A model generated the notes under the pieces. That model worked only from the letters and a program-made list of their open reading frames with translations, was not told the DNA's origin and made no database searches. A program made the translations under genes and the position numbers. A DNA stretch of 64,000 nucleotides from Nocardioides pantholopis (GTDB lineage: Bacteria > Actinomycetota > Actinomycetes > Propionibacteriales > Nocardioidaceae). Location of the stretch: assembly GCF_003710085.1 (NCBI RefSeq), contig NZ_CP033324.1, positions 3,287,501 through 3,351,500 on the forward strand, written 5' to 3'. Positions 25,770-36,354 of this stretch are shown piece by piece; positions within the stretch are counted from its first letter, which is position 1; each line of letters starts with the position of its first letter.

Positions 25770-26867
25770 CGACTACCTCGATGCGCTGGAACTCCTTGAC
25801 GTCGGTGTAGCCGGTGGTCGCCATCGAGCGCCGCAGCGCGCCGATCAGGTTCATCGTGCCGTCCGCGACGTGCGACGGGCCGAACAGGATCTGCTCCATC
25901 GTGCCGACGGTCTCGAACTCCACCCGCTCGCCGCGGGGCAGCTCGGCGTGGTGCGCCTCGGCGCCCCAGTGGAACCCGTGGCCCGGTGCGTCGGTGGCCC
26001 GGGCGAACGGCGAGCCGACCATGACCGCGTCGGCGCCGCAGGCGATCGCCTTCGCCAGGTCGCCGGACTTGCCGATCGAGCCGTCCGCGATCACGTGGAC
26101 GTAGCGCCCGCCGGACTCGTCGAGGTAGTCGCGGCGCGCGGCCGCCACGTCCGCGAGGGCCGAGGCCATCGGCACGGCGACGCCCAGGACGGTGCGGGTC
26201 GTGTGCGCCGCCCCGCCGCCGAAGCCGACCAGCACGCCCGCCGCGCCGGTCCGCATCAGGTGCAGGCCCGCCTGGTAGGTCGCGCAGCCGCCGACGATCA
26301 CCGGGACGTCGAGCTCGTAGATGAACTCCTTGAGGTTCAGCGGCTCGGCCTGCCCGGAGACGTGCTCGGCGCTGACAGTGGTTCCGCGGATCACGAACAT
26401 GTCCACGCCGGCGTCCACGACGGTCTTGGCGAACTCCTTGGTGCGCTGCGGGGAGAGCGACCCGGCGACGGTGACGCCGGCCTCCCGCACCTGGCGGAGC
26501 CGCTCGGTGATCAGCTCGGCCCGGACCGGCGCCGCGTAGATCTCCTGCATCCGACGGGTGGCGTCGGCGCCGCGGAGCCCGGCGACCTCGGCGAGCAGCG
26601 GCTCGGGGTCGTCGTAGCGGGTCCACAGGCCCTCGAGGTTGAGCACCCCGAGGCCGCCGTGCTGCCCGAACGCGATGGCGGTCGCCGGCGACATCACCGA
26701 GTCCATCGGGGCGGCCAGGACCGGGATGTCGAACCGGTAGGCGTCGATCTGCCAGGCGGTGCTGACCTCCTCGGGGTCGCGGGTGCGCCGGGAGGGCACG
26801 ATCGCGATGTCGTCGAAGGCGTAGGCGCGGCGGCCGCGCTTGGCGCGGCCGATCTCGATGTCGGTCA

Positions 26868-26868
<1 letters not shown>
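25762..26868 (-). CDS. guaB3: GuaB3 family IMP dehydrogenase-related protein
   Basis: A 368-residue TIM-barrel protein of the GuaB3 family found beside guaB2 in actinobacteria. It lacks CBS domains. The N-terminus AFDDIAIVPSRRTRDPEEV and the segments PVLAAPMDSVMSP and VGFGGGAAHTTRTVLG are typical; the latter replaces the usual IMPDH catalytic Cys loop. Some GuaB3 proteins are proposed to reduce GMP to IMP; mycobacterial function is unsettled. Its ATG shares one base with the guaB2 stop (TGATG), so coexpression is tight. Confidence 0.93.
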
Positions 26869-28379
<1,511 letters not shown>

Positions 28380-28394
28380 CTACGGGCGTGCCGC

Positions 28395-29297
28395 TCAGGG
28401 CGACGGCCGGAGGTCGCGGACCGGCACCCGCACCGTGAGCACGTCGGCCGCCAGCCGGATCCGGCCCCGCATCCCGGCGGCGAGCACCATCGGCAGCACC
28501 GCCTGGTTGTCCGAGCGGGTGGTCAGCACGATCTCGGCGGCACCCAGGGCGTGCGCGGTGCGGGCGGCCTCCACGAGCAGTCGGGTCCCGATGCCGCGCC
28601 GCTGCCAGCCGGGGTCGACCCGGAGCACGACCGGGCGGGCTCGCGGGTCGTCGGGTGCCGGCTCCTGGACCGTCGCGAGCCCCACGGCGAGGCCGCCGAC
28701 GACCGCGGAGACCGAGTCCGCCGTCCGGACCAGCTCGGGGGTGGTCCCCTCCCCCAGCCGCCGGCCGGCGGCGGCCGCGCCGAGCGCGGCCGACTCCCTG
28801 CTGCGCTGGAGGACGTCGCTGACCAGGTCGGCCAGCGCGGCCGCCCGGGCGTGCTCGGTCCCGGTGAACGGCGCGGTGCGGCGCACCTGCACCTGCACGT
28901 CGCCGACGCTGAGCTCCATGGCGTCCTGGACCGGGCCGGCCGGGTCGACCGGGTCCGCCTCGGCGTCGAAGAGCGTCGCGACGACCTCGGGGAACGAGGT
29001 GGGCCGGGCCAGGATGCTCCGGGCCGCCAGCACGTAGCGGGTGGGCTGGTCGGCCAGGGCCGCCTCGGTGCACGGCGCCGCGCGCACGGCGTACCCGCCC
29101 GAGGCGACGACCAGCGCTGTCACCTCGTCCTCCGCCCAGCCGGCCGGGGTGCGCAGCACCAGCTCGTCGGTGACGCTGTCGAGGTCGGGGAAGATCTGCA
29201 GGCCGAGGATGTTCACCCCTGCGTCCCCGCAGCTCCTCGCCAGCGCCGCCAGCGCGCCGGGACGGTCGGGCAGCCTGGTACGCACTCTCCACAACAT
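28395..29297 (-). CDS. ACT domain-GNAT acetyltransferase fusion
   Basis: A 300-residue protein. Residues 3-75 form an ACT domain (RTRLPDRPGALAALARSCGDAGVNI, then a second strand pair), normally an amino-acid-sensing module. Residues 125-295 form a GNAT fold with the acetyl-CoA loop VDPGWQRRGIGTRLL. The ACT domain could regulate the acetyltransferase allosterically. It is the first gene of the operon leading to guaB2-guaB3-nitrilase. Target and effector are unknown. Confidence 0.82.
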   Translation of the reverse strand: MLWRVRTRLPDRPGALAALARSCGDAGVNILGLQIFPDLDSVTDELVLRTPAGWAEDEVTALVVASGGYAVRAAPCTEAALADQPTRYVLAARSILARPTSFPEVVATLFDAEADPVDPAGPVQDAMELSVGDVQVQVRRTAPFTGTEHARAAALADLVSDVLQRSRESAALGAAAAGRRLGEGTTPELVRTADSVSAVVGGLAVGLATVQEPAPDDPRARPVVLRVDPGWQRRGIGTRLLVEAARTAHALGAAEIVLTTRSDNQAVLPMVLAAGMRGRIRLAADVLTVRVPVRDLRPSP

Positions 29298-29330
29298 GGC
29301 CCCACCGTGGCCCGCCCACGTTGCCCGTCG

Positions 29331-29412
29331 GCGTCGGCGGTGTTTCTGGCCGGCTACGCGTCGGCGGTGTTTTCTGGCCGGCTACGCGTCGGCGGTGTTT
29401 CCGGCCGGCTAC
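29331..29412. repeat. 27-28-bp tandem repeat, three copies
   Basis: Three head-to-tail copies, 29331-29357, 29358-29385 and 29386-29412, start GCGTCGGCGGTGTTT and end GGCCGGCTAC. Copy 2 has one extra T and copy 3 has one T-to-C change. They lie in the 160-base gap between two divergent genes. Confidence 0.95.
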
Positions 29413-29457
29413 GACCCTCGCGTGGTCCGCGCCCGCCGACCTGCGATCCTGTGCCCC

Positions 29458-30978
29458 GTGACCGGGGGGCGGGTGCTGCAGCAGACCGGCCGCCGGATCG
29501 CGTCGTGGGTCGACTCGCGGTGGACGGTGCCGCTGGCGGCGCTGGCCGCGTTCCTGCTCCGGATGCCCGGCCTGACCCGCCCGGTGCGCGCCGACGAGGC
29601 CGGCTTCCTGCTCGTGGCCCGCTCCTGGGACCCGCAGCCCGACAGCCTGTACGGGCACTTCTTCGTGGACCGGCCACCGCTGCTGATCGCGGTGTTCCGG
29701 GGCGCCGACGCCCTGGCCGGGCCGCTCACGATCCGGGTCCTCGGAGCGCTGGCCTGCGCCCTGCTCGTCGTGCTCGCCGCCGGGACCGCCCGCTCGCTGG
29801 CCGGGGACCGCTCGGCGCGCTGGACCGCCGTGTGCGTGGCCGCGATGACCACCAACACGCTCATCGACGCGGTCGCGGTCAAGGGCGAGCTGCTGGGGCT
29901 GCCGTTCGTGATGGCCGCCTGCTGGCTCTCCCTGGCCGCCCTGCAGCGGCGCTCCGCCCCGCTGGCGCTGCTCGCCGGGCTGTGTGCCGGCATCGCCCCG
30001 GGCTTCAAGCAGAACCTGGCCGGCGGCCTGGTCTTCGCCGGCGTCCTGCTGCTCGTCGCCGTGGCCACGCGCCGGGTCGGCGGGCGGGACTTCGCCCGGC
30101 TCGCCGCGGCGGGCCTGGCGGGCGCCGCGGTCCCGGTCGGGGCCACGATCGCGTGGAGCCTCGCGGCCGGGGTGCGGCTGGAGACGCTCTGGTACGCCGT
30201 GTTCGGCTTCCGCTCCGACGCCGCACTGGTCCTGGCCGACGGCAACACCCAGGCGCCGACGATGCGCGCCCTGCTGCTGCTCACGCTCGCCCTGGGCGCC
30301 GGGATGCTGCTGATCCTGGGCGGGTTCGTCGTGCACGTGCGCAGCGAGTGGGCCGAGGACCGGGCCGTCACCGCGGCCACCCTCGCGCTGCTCGTCTTCG
30401 ACGTGACAGCGCTGGTCGCGGGCGGCAGCTACTGGCGCGACTACCTGTTCCCGCTGGTGCCGGCGACCGCGCTGGCCGCGGCGCTGCTGGTGCGCCGGGC
30501 CTCCCGGCGCGGCCTGGCCACCCGCACCATCGTGGTCGGCGCCGCGCTCTCGTCGGCCGCCTGCCTGGTCGGCTGGGTGCTGTGGAACGCCGCCGGGATG
30601 CAGGAGTTCGACGAGCACGACACCGGGGTGGCGATCGCGGCGGCGGCCGAGCCTGCGGACACCCTGGTCGTCTTCGGCGGTCGCGCCGACGTCCAGCTCG
30701 AGAGCGGGCTGGACTCGCCGTACCGGCACCTGTGGAGCCTGCCGATGCGCACCCTCGACCGGGACCTCGACGAGCTCACCGACGTCGTGGCCGGCCCGGA
30801 CGCCCCCACCTGGCTGGTGGAGTGGGTCGACTTCACCACCTGGGACCGCGACGGCGGGGAGCGGCTGCGCGACCTCGTCGAGGACCGCTACGTCCTGCAC
30901 GGCACCGGCTGCGACGGCCGCCGGGTCTGGCTGCTGCGCGGCGTGGAGCGCCCGCCGCTGGAGCCCGACTGCGCCTGA
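29458..30978 (+). CDS. Glycosyltransferase family 39-like multi-pass membrane protein
   Basis: A 506-residue membrane protein with about ten hydrophobic segments. The first external loop has VRADEAGFLLVARSW followed by FFVDRPPLLI, the D-E and D-R-P-P patterns of lipid-linked sugar transferases of the GT39/ArnT/PMT superfamily. The C-terminal 100 residues are soluble. It probably moves a sugar from a polyprenyl phosphate to an external acceptor. The GTG at 29458 precedes a basic cytoplasmic N-terminus. No partner genes for a glycan are adjacent. Confidence 0.8.
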   Translation: MTGGRVLQQTGRRIASWVDSRWTVPLAALAAFLLRMPGLTRPVRADEAGFLLVARSWDPQPDSLYGHFFVDRPPLLIAVFRGADALAGPLTIRVLGALACALLVVLAAGTARSLAGDRSARWTAVCVAAMTTNTLIDAVAVKGELLGLPFVMAACWLSLAALQRRSAPLALLAGLCAGIAPGFKQNLAGGLVFAGVLLLVAVATRRVGGRDFARLAAAGLAGAAVPVGATIAWSLAAGVRLETLWYAVFGFRSDAALVLADGNTQAPTMRALLLLTLALGAGMLLILGGFVVHVRSEWAEDRAVTAATLALLVFDVTALVAGGSYWRDYLFPLVPATALAAALLVRRASRRGLATRTIVVGAALSSAACLVGWVLWNAAGMQEFDEHDTGVAIAAAAEPADTLVVFGGRADVQLESGLDSPYRHLWSLPMRTLDRDLDELTDVVAGPDAPTWLVEWVDFTTWDRDGGERLRDLVEDRYVLHGTGCDGRRVWLLRGVERPPLEPDCA

Positions 30979-30992
30979 GCCTGGGCGGCCAG

Positions 30993-31018
30993 GCAACCGA
31001 TCGGCCCCTCACCTCGTT
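30993..31018 (+). promoter_or_regulatory. ECF-type promoter of the SigE-family sigma gene
   Basis: GCAACC (30993-30998) and CGTT (31015-31018), 16 bases apart, match the AAC...CGT pattern of group IV sigma-factor promoters. The pair lies 32 bases before the sigma gene, so autoregulation is likely. Confidence 0.5.
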
Positions 31019-31049
31019 GGAAGGTCATGAGACGACGAGAGGCACCCGG

Positions 31050-31580
31050 ATGACCCCGGCAGCAGAGCAGGCCTTCGCGGAGTTCGCCGTGGCCTCCCGC
31101 GGGCGGTTGCGGCGCACGGCGTACCTGATGTGCGGTGACTGGGACCGGGCCCGCGACCACGTCCAGGAGGCGCTGGTGCGGGTCTACGTGCGCTGGCCCA
31201 AGCTCCAGCGGCGCGGGGGCGAGCTGGCCTACGCCCGGCGCGCCGTGGCGAGCGTGGTCATCGACGAGAGCCGGCGCCGTTCCAGCCGAGAGCTGCCCAC
31301 CGACCCCGATCTGGCGATGGCGTCCCCCGAGGACGTCGCGGCCGCGGTGACCGATCGAGCCGCCCTGATGGCGGCGCTCGCCGCGCTGCCGGCCCGGCAG
31401 CGCGCCTGCGTGGTCCTGCGGTACTTCGAGGAGCTCGACGTCCGCGAGACCGCGACCGCCCTGGGCTGCAGCGAGGGGACCGTCAAGAGCCAGACCTCGC
31501 GGGCCCTGTCGTCCCTGCGGGCGACCTTCGAGAGCGCGTCACGCGACGAGCTCGTCTTCGACGTGATGAGGAGCCAGTGA
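31050..31580 (+). CDS. SigE-family RNA polymerase sigma factor
   Basis: A 176-residue ECF-type sigma factor. Region 2 covers about residues 10-75 (GDWDRARDHVQEALVRVYVRW) and region 4 about 110-165 (ALPARQRACVVLRYFEELDVRETATALG, then the recognition helix CSEGTVKSQTSRALSSLR). It resembles the large actinobacterial SigE-like subgroup without a fused extra domain. GAGAGG precedes the ATG at 31050. The stop overlaps the start of the following membrane protein, the usual sigma/anti-sigma order. Confidence 0.92.
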   Translation: MTPAAEQAFAEFAVASRGRLRRTAYLMCGDWDRARDHVQEALVRVYVRWPKLQRRGGELAYARRAVASVVIDESRRRSSRELPTDPDLAMASPEDVAAAVTDRAALMAALAALPARQRACVVLRYFEELDVRETATALGCSEGTVKSQTSRALSSLRATFESASRDELVFDVMRSQ

Positions 31581-32836
31581 TGGGAAACGAGCTCGCAGAG
31601 CTGATGCGGAGGAGCGCCGGAGACGGTCCCTCCGACCAGGTAGACGTCGGCGCCGTCCTCACGGCGGGCCGTCGACGGGTACGTCGCCGGCGCGCCGCCG
31701 CCGCCGGAGGCACCGCAGCGCTCGTCGCCACCGCCCTGGTGGCCGGCTCGCTGCTGACAGTCGTCGCCGGAGGATCCGGCGGGCCGGACGCCGCCGAGCG
31801 CGAGCTCGAGCCGGTCGGGCGGGTGCTGACCCTGGCGGACGCGCGGGCCGGGGTGCCGGGCGAGGACTTCCGGGTGCTGACGTCCCTGACCAACGAGAAC
31901 CTCGACCAGGCCAACGGCCGCTACCTCTCCGGCGTCACCGACGACGGCCTGGTGCTGGTCACCGACGGCCCCCGCACGATGCGCAACGAGACCCGGATCG
32001 GGCTGCTCGACCCGGCCGCGGATGAGCCCGCCTGGCTCCCCGGCGGGCCGCAGCAGGTCTCGGCACCCATCGCGCTCACCGAGGAGCGGCTGGTCTTCTA
32101 CGGGCAGGGGGCTCGTTCGTCCGGCGCCCCGGTGCTGGTCTTCGACCGGAGCGAGGGGACCTGGACGAGGCTGCGGTGGGAGGGGCTCCCCCGCGCGGAG
32201 GTCCAGGCCGTCGACGCCAGGGGCGACCGGCTCTACCTCGCCCTCGACACCGGCGGCGAGATCAGGCAGTTCGACCTGTGGTCGGTCTCCCTGAGCGACC
32301 CAGGGGACGTCCGCAACGAGCAGACAGTCGTCGGCGACTTCGACATCACCGGTGACCTGCTGACCTTCACCGCCACCCACAACGAACCCAACGACCGGGT
32401 CCACGTGCGCGACCTGGCGAGCGGGGAGGAGTGGGACTTCGACCCGTTGTCGGGTGACCGCTGCAACCAGCTCGGGCTCCAGCGGATCGACGACCTGCTC
32501 GTGCTCTCGCAGTACTGCGGCACCCGCGACGACGTCCGCGACGACCGCGTCCAGGTGGTCACCGACCGCGGCGACCCGGTGGTCACCGTCCAGGGCGACG
32601 GCCTCGAGGCAGGCTGGACCGCTGGTTCGGTCGTCCTGGTGGAGAGCTACGACCGCGACGAGGGCGGGGCCTACGCCTGGGACCCCGGCACCGGGGAGCT
32701 GGTGCGGCTCAGCGACAGGATCTCCAACTTCGGCCTCGGCGGCGCGGTCCCGGCCGGGTCGGAGCTCCTGATGTGGCACACGCCGCTGAACCGCCGCCAC
32801 GGGGCCGAGCAGCACCTGGCAACCTGGCTCGACTGA
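31580..32836 (+). CDS. Membrane-anchored beta-propeller protein, candidate anti-sigma partner
   Basis: A 418-residue type II membrane protein. A short cytoplasmic N-terminus (1-38, ending RRRVRRRR) is followed by one membrane helix (about 39-63). A roughly 350-residue external domain has propeller-like repeats (for example DDGLVLVTDGPRTM, GDRLYLALDTGGE). The ATG at 31580 shares a base with the sigma stop. Position suggests control of the sigma factor, but the cytoplasmic part is too short for a classical zinc anti-sigma domain and lacks the HxxxCxxC motif. Confidence 0.75.
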   Translation: MGNELAELMRRSAGDGPSDQVDVGAVLTAGRRRVRRRRAAAAGGTAALVATALVAGSLLTVVAGGSGGPDAAERELEPVGRVLTLADARAGVPGEDFRVLTSLTNENLDQANGRYLSGVTDDGLVLVTDGPRTMRNETRIGLLDPAADEPAWLPGGPQQVSAPIALTEERLVFYGQGARSSGAPVLVFDRSEGTWTRLRWEGLPRAEVQAVDARGDRLYLALDTGGEIRQFDLWSVSLSDPGDVRNEQTVVGDFDITGDLLTFTATHNEPNDRVHVRDLASGEEWDFDPLSGDRCNQLGLQRIDDLLVLSQYCGTRDDVRDDRVQVVTDRGDPVVTVQGDGLEAGWTAGSVVLVESYDRDEGGAYAWDPGTGELVRLSDRISNFGLGGAVPAGSELLMWHTPLNRRHGAEQHLATWLD

Positions 32837-32848
32837 GCCCGCGAGATG

Positions 32849-32889
32849 CCGAACGGCGCCGGCCCCTCGAGGGGACCGGCGCCGTTCGG
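32849..32889. terminator. Very strong bidirectional terminator hairpin
   Basis: CCGAACGGCGCCGG (32849-32862) pairs perfectly with its complement at 32876-32889. The loop itself (CCCC-TCGA-GGGG) pairs further, giving an 18-base-pair stem with one unpaired A. It separates the rightward sigma operon from leftward groEL. Confidence 0.85.
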
Positions 32890-32905
32890 GTGGTGCAGGG
32901 GTCGA

Positions 32906-34552
<1,647 letters not shown>

Positions 34553-34568
34553 TCAGAGGCGGAAAGGC

Positions 34569-34630
34569 GATAGTCCGGCACGCAGGTCGGTCAGCACGAG
34601 GTACGGACGACCGGAGCGTGCCGGACTATC
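34569..34630 (-). promoter_or_regulatory. Large intercistronic hairpin between groES and groEL
   Basis: GATAGTCCGGCACGC (34569-34583) pairs perfectly with GCGTGCCGGACTATC (34616-34630). The 32-base loop holds a further weak stem (GGTCG/CGACC). It fills most of the 103-base gap and ends 25 bases before the groEL start. It could be a processing site, an RNA stabiliser or an attenuator that sets the GroES:GroEL ratio. Confidence 0.75.
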
Positions 34631-34646
34631 TGGTGGAACAGGAGAA

Positions 34647-34943
34647 TCAGGAAACGACGGCGAGGACGTCACGCGCGGAGAGGATGAGGAACTCCTCGCC
34701 GCCGTACTTCACCTCGGTGCCGCCGTACTTGCTGTAGATGACCTTGTCGCCGACGGAGAGGTCCATCGGGATGCGCTCGTCACCGTCCTCGTTGAAGCGG
34801 CCGGGGCCCACGGCCACGACCTCGCCCTCCTGGGGCTTCTCCTTGGCGGTGTCCGGGATGACCAGGCCGGAGGCCGTGGTCTGCTCGGCCTCGAGGGGCT
34901 TCACGACGATCCGGTCTTCGAGGGGCTTGATGTTGACCGACAC
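34647..34943 (-). CDS. groES: 10-kDa co-chaperonin GroES
   Basis: A 98-residue co-chaperonin, the lid of the GroEL chamber. [19 protein letters not shown] begins the fold; the mobile loop is followed by [23 protein letters not shown], and the C-terminus has [14 protein letters not shown]. The GTG at 34943 has GGAGG 8 bases before it; the open frame extends 40 codons upstream but into the promoter region with no family homology. It is the first gene of groES-groEL and is preceded by two CIRCE elements. Confidence 0.97.
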   Translation of the reverse strand: MSVNIKPLEDRIVVKPLEAEQTTASGLVIPDTAKEKPQEGEVVAVGPGRFNEDGDERIPMDLSVGDKVIYSKYGGTEVKYGGEEFLILSARDVLAVVS

Positions 34944-35050
34944 GATGTCGACCTCCACTTTCTCAGCACTCGGTGTAGCGGTGGGTGTTAGCACGTAGGT
35001 GCCTGCTGGGTCCTGGTACGCCGTCGCGGGAGCCGCACCGGGGGCAGACG

Positions 35051-35077
35051 CTGGCACACTCACAGGGAGAGTGCCAG
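35051..35077 (-). promoter_or_regulatory. CIRCE operator, proximal copy
   Basis: CTGGCACAC-N9-GAGTGCCAG is a 9-base inverted repeat with a 9-base spacer and one mismatch, 108 bases before groES. This is the recognition site of the heat-shock repressor HrcA. Confidence 0.85.
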
Positions 35078-35084
35078 TCAGAAA

Positions 35085-35111
35085 CTAGCACTCACCCGCG
35101 CGGAGTGCCAG
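35085..35111 (-). promoter_or_regulatory. CIRCE operator, distal copy
   Basis: CTAGCACTC-N9-GAGTGCCAG lies 7 bases from the first CIRCE copy and also ends 48 bases before the divergent methyltransferase gene. Two adjacent copies suggest tight HrcA control; hrcA is not in the window. Confidence 0.9.
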
Positions 35112-35158
35112 CGACCCCCCGGGTCCGGGGCGCGGTGGCACACCCCGGCGCTGGCAGG

Positions 35159-36340
35159 ATGAGCGGCGTGGACCTCGACGCCTTCCGGTGGCTGCTGACC
35201 GACGAGGGGCAGCGACTGCTGGCCGCGGCCGAGGAGGTCGCGGACGACGACCCGCTGCGCGCCCAGGCCCGGCTGCGGCGCACCGCGCCGGCCGAGCACG
35301 TCGCGGCGGCGCTGACCCAGGCCACCCTGCGGCGCCGCGCGGTGCCGAAGTTCGGGGCGGACGCCGCCCGGATGTACTTCACCCCCGACGGCCTCGAGCA
35401 GGCGACGCGCACCAGCGTGGCCAGCCACCGCGCCGCCCGGCTGGCCGCGTTCCGCACCGGCACCCTGGTCGACCTCGGCTGCGGCATCGGCGGCGACCTG
35501 GTCGCGGCGGCCCGCGCCGGGATCACCTGCGCCGGGGTCGACCTGGACCCGGTCCGGGTCGCGGTCGCGGAGGCGAACCTCGCGGCGCTCGACCTCCCCG
35601 GCGCCGTGATGGTCGCCGACGCCACCACCGTCGACCCGACCCCGTTCGACGTCGCGTTCGCGGACCCGGCCCGGCGCACCGGACGCGGGCGCAGCTTCGA
35701 CGTCGACGACTGGACGCCGCCGTGGTCGTTCGTGGAGATGCTGCTGGCCCGGGACTCGTGCGTGAAGGTCGCGCCCGGCCTCCCCCACGCGCTGGTCCCG
35801 GACGGCGTCGAGGCGGAGTGGGTCAGCGACCACGGCGAGGTGAAGGAGGCCGCCCTGTGGTCGGGCCTCCTGGCCACGACCGACCGCCGGGCGACAGTCA
35901 TCGGGAACGGCGGGCTCGCCACGCTCACCGACGAGGACGACCCGGGCGCCGCGGCGGTCGGCGTCGGCCCGGTGCGCCGGTTCCTGCTCGAGCCCGACGG
36001 CGCCGTGATCCGGGCCGGGCTGGTCACCGCCGTGGCCGCCGCCGCCGGCGGGACGCTGGTCGACGAGCACATCGCCTACGTCACCGCGGACCGCGGCACC
36101 CCGACGCCGTTCGCCCGGACCTACGAGGTCCTCGAGCAGCTGCCCTACCGGGAGAAGGCGCTGCGCGCCGCCCTGCGCGAGCGTGGCGTCGGCCGGCTCA
36201 CGATCAAGAAGCGCGGCGTCGACGTCGTCCCCGAGCAGCTGCGTCGCCGCCTCGACCTCGCCGGCCCCGAGGAGGCGACGATCGTGCTCACCCGGGTCGC
36301 CGGGAGCGGCACGGCCCTGCTGGTGCGCCCGATCGCCTGA
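35159..36340 (+). CDS. Class I SAM-dependent methyltransferase with THUMP-like domain
   Basis: A 393-residue protein. A helical N-terminus (1-70) leads into KFGADAARMYFTPDGLEQATR and then a Rossmann methyltransferase core with motif I VDLGCGIGGDL near 105 and [12 protein letters not shown] near 165. The C-terminal 80 residues match the THUMP-like domain of this family (FARTYEVLEQLPYREKALRAAL, LTIKKRGVDV). RNA modification is likely, but the target is unknown. It is divergent from groES and shares its 5' region, so the distal CIRCE might also influence it. A GTG at 35168 is an alternative start. Confidence 0.85.
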   Translation: MSGVDLDAFRWLLTDEGQRLLAAAEEVADDDPLRAQARLRRTAPAEHVAAALTQATLRRRAVPKFGADAARMYFTPDGLEQATRTSVASHRAARLAAFRTGTLVDLGCGIGGDLVAAARAGITCAGVDLDPVRVAVAEANLAALDLPGAVMVADATTVDPTPFDVAFADPARRTGRGRSFDVDDWTPPWSFVEMLLARDSCVKVAPGLPHALVPDGVEAEWVSDHGEVKEAALWSGLLATTDRRATVIGNGGLATLTDEDDPGAAAVGVGPVRRFLLEPDGAVIRAGLVTAVAAAAGGTLVDEHIAYVTADRGTPTPFARTYEVLEQLPYREKALRAALRERGVGRLTIKKRGVDVVPEQLRRRLDLAGPEEATIVLTRVAGSGTALLVRPIA

Positions 36341-36354
36341 GCCGTCGGCCCCGC

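Noticed and set aside
34944..35063. N-terminal extension of groES by 40 codons
   Set aside because: It lacks family similarity, runs into the CIRCE/promoter region, and GTG 34943 has the right ribosome binding site.
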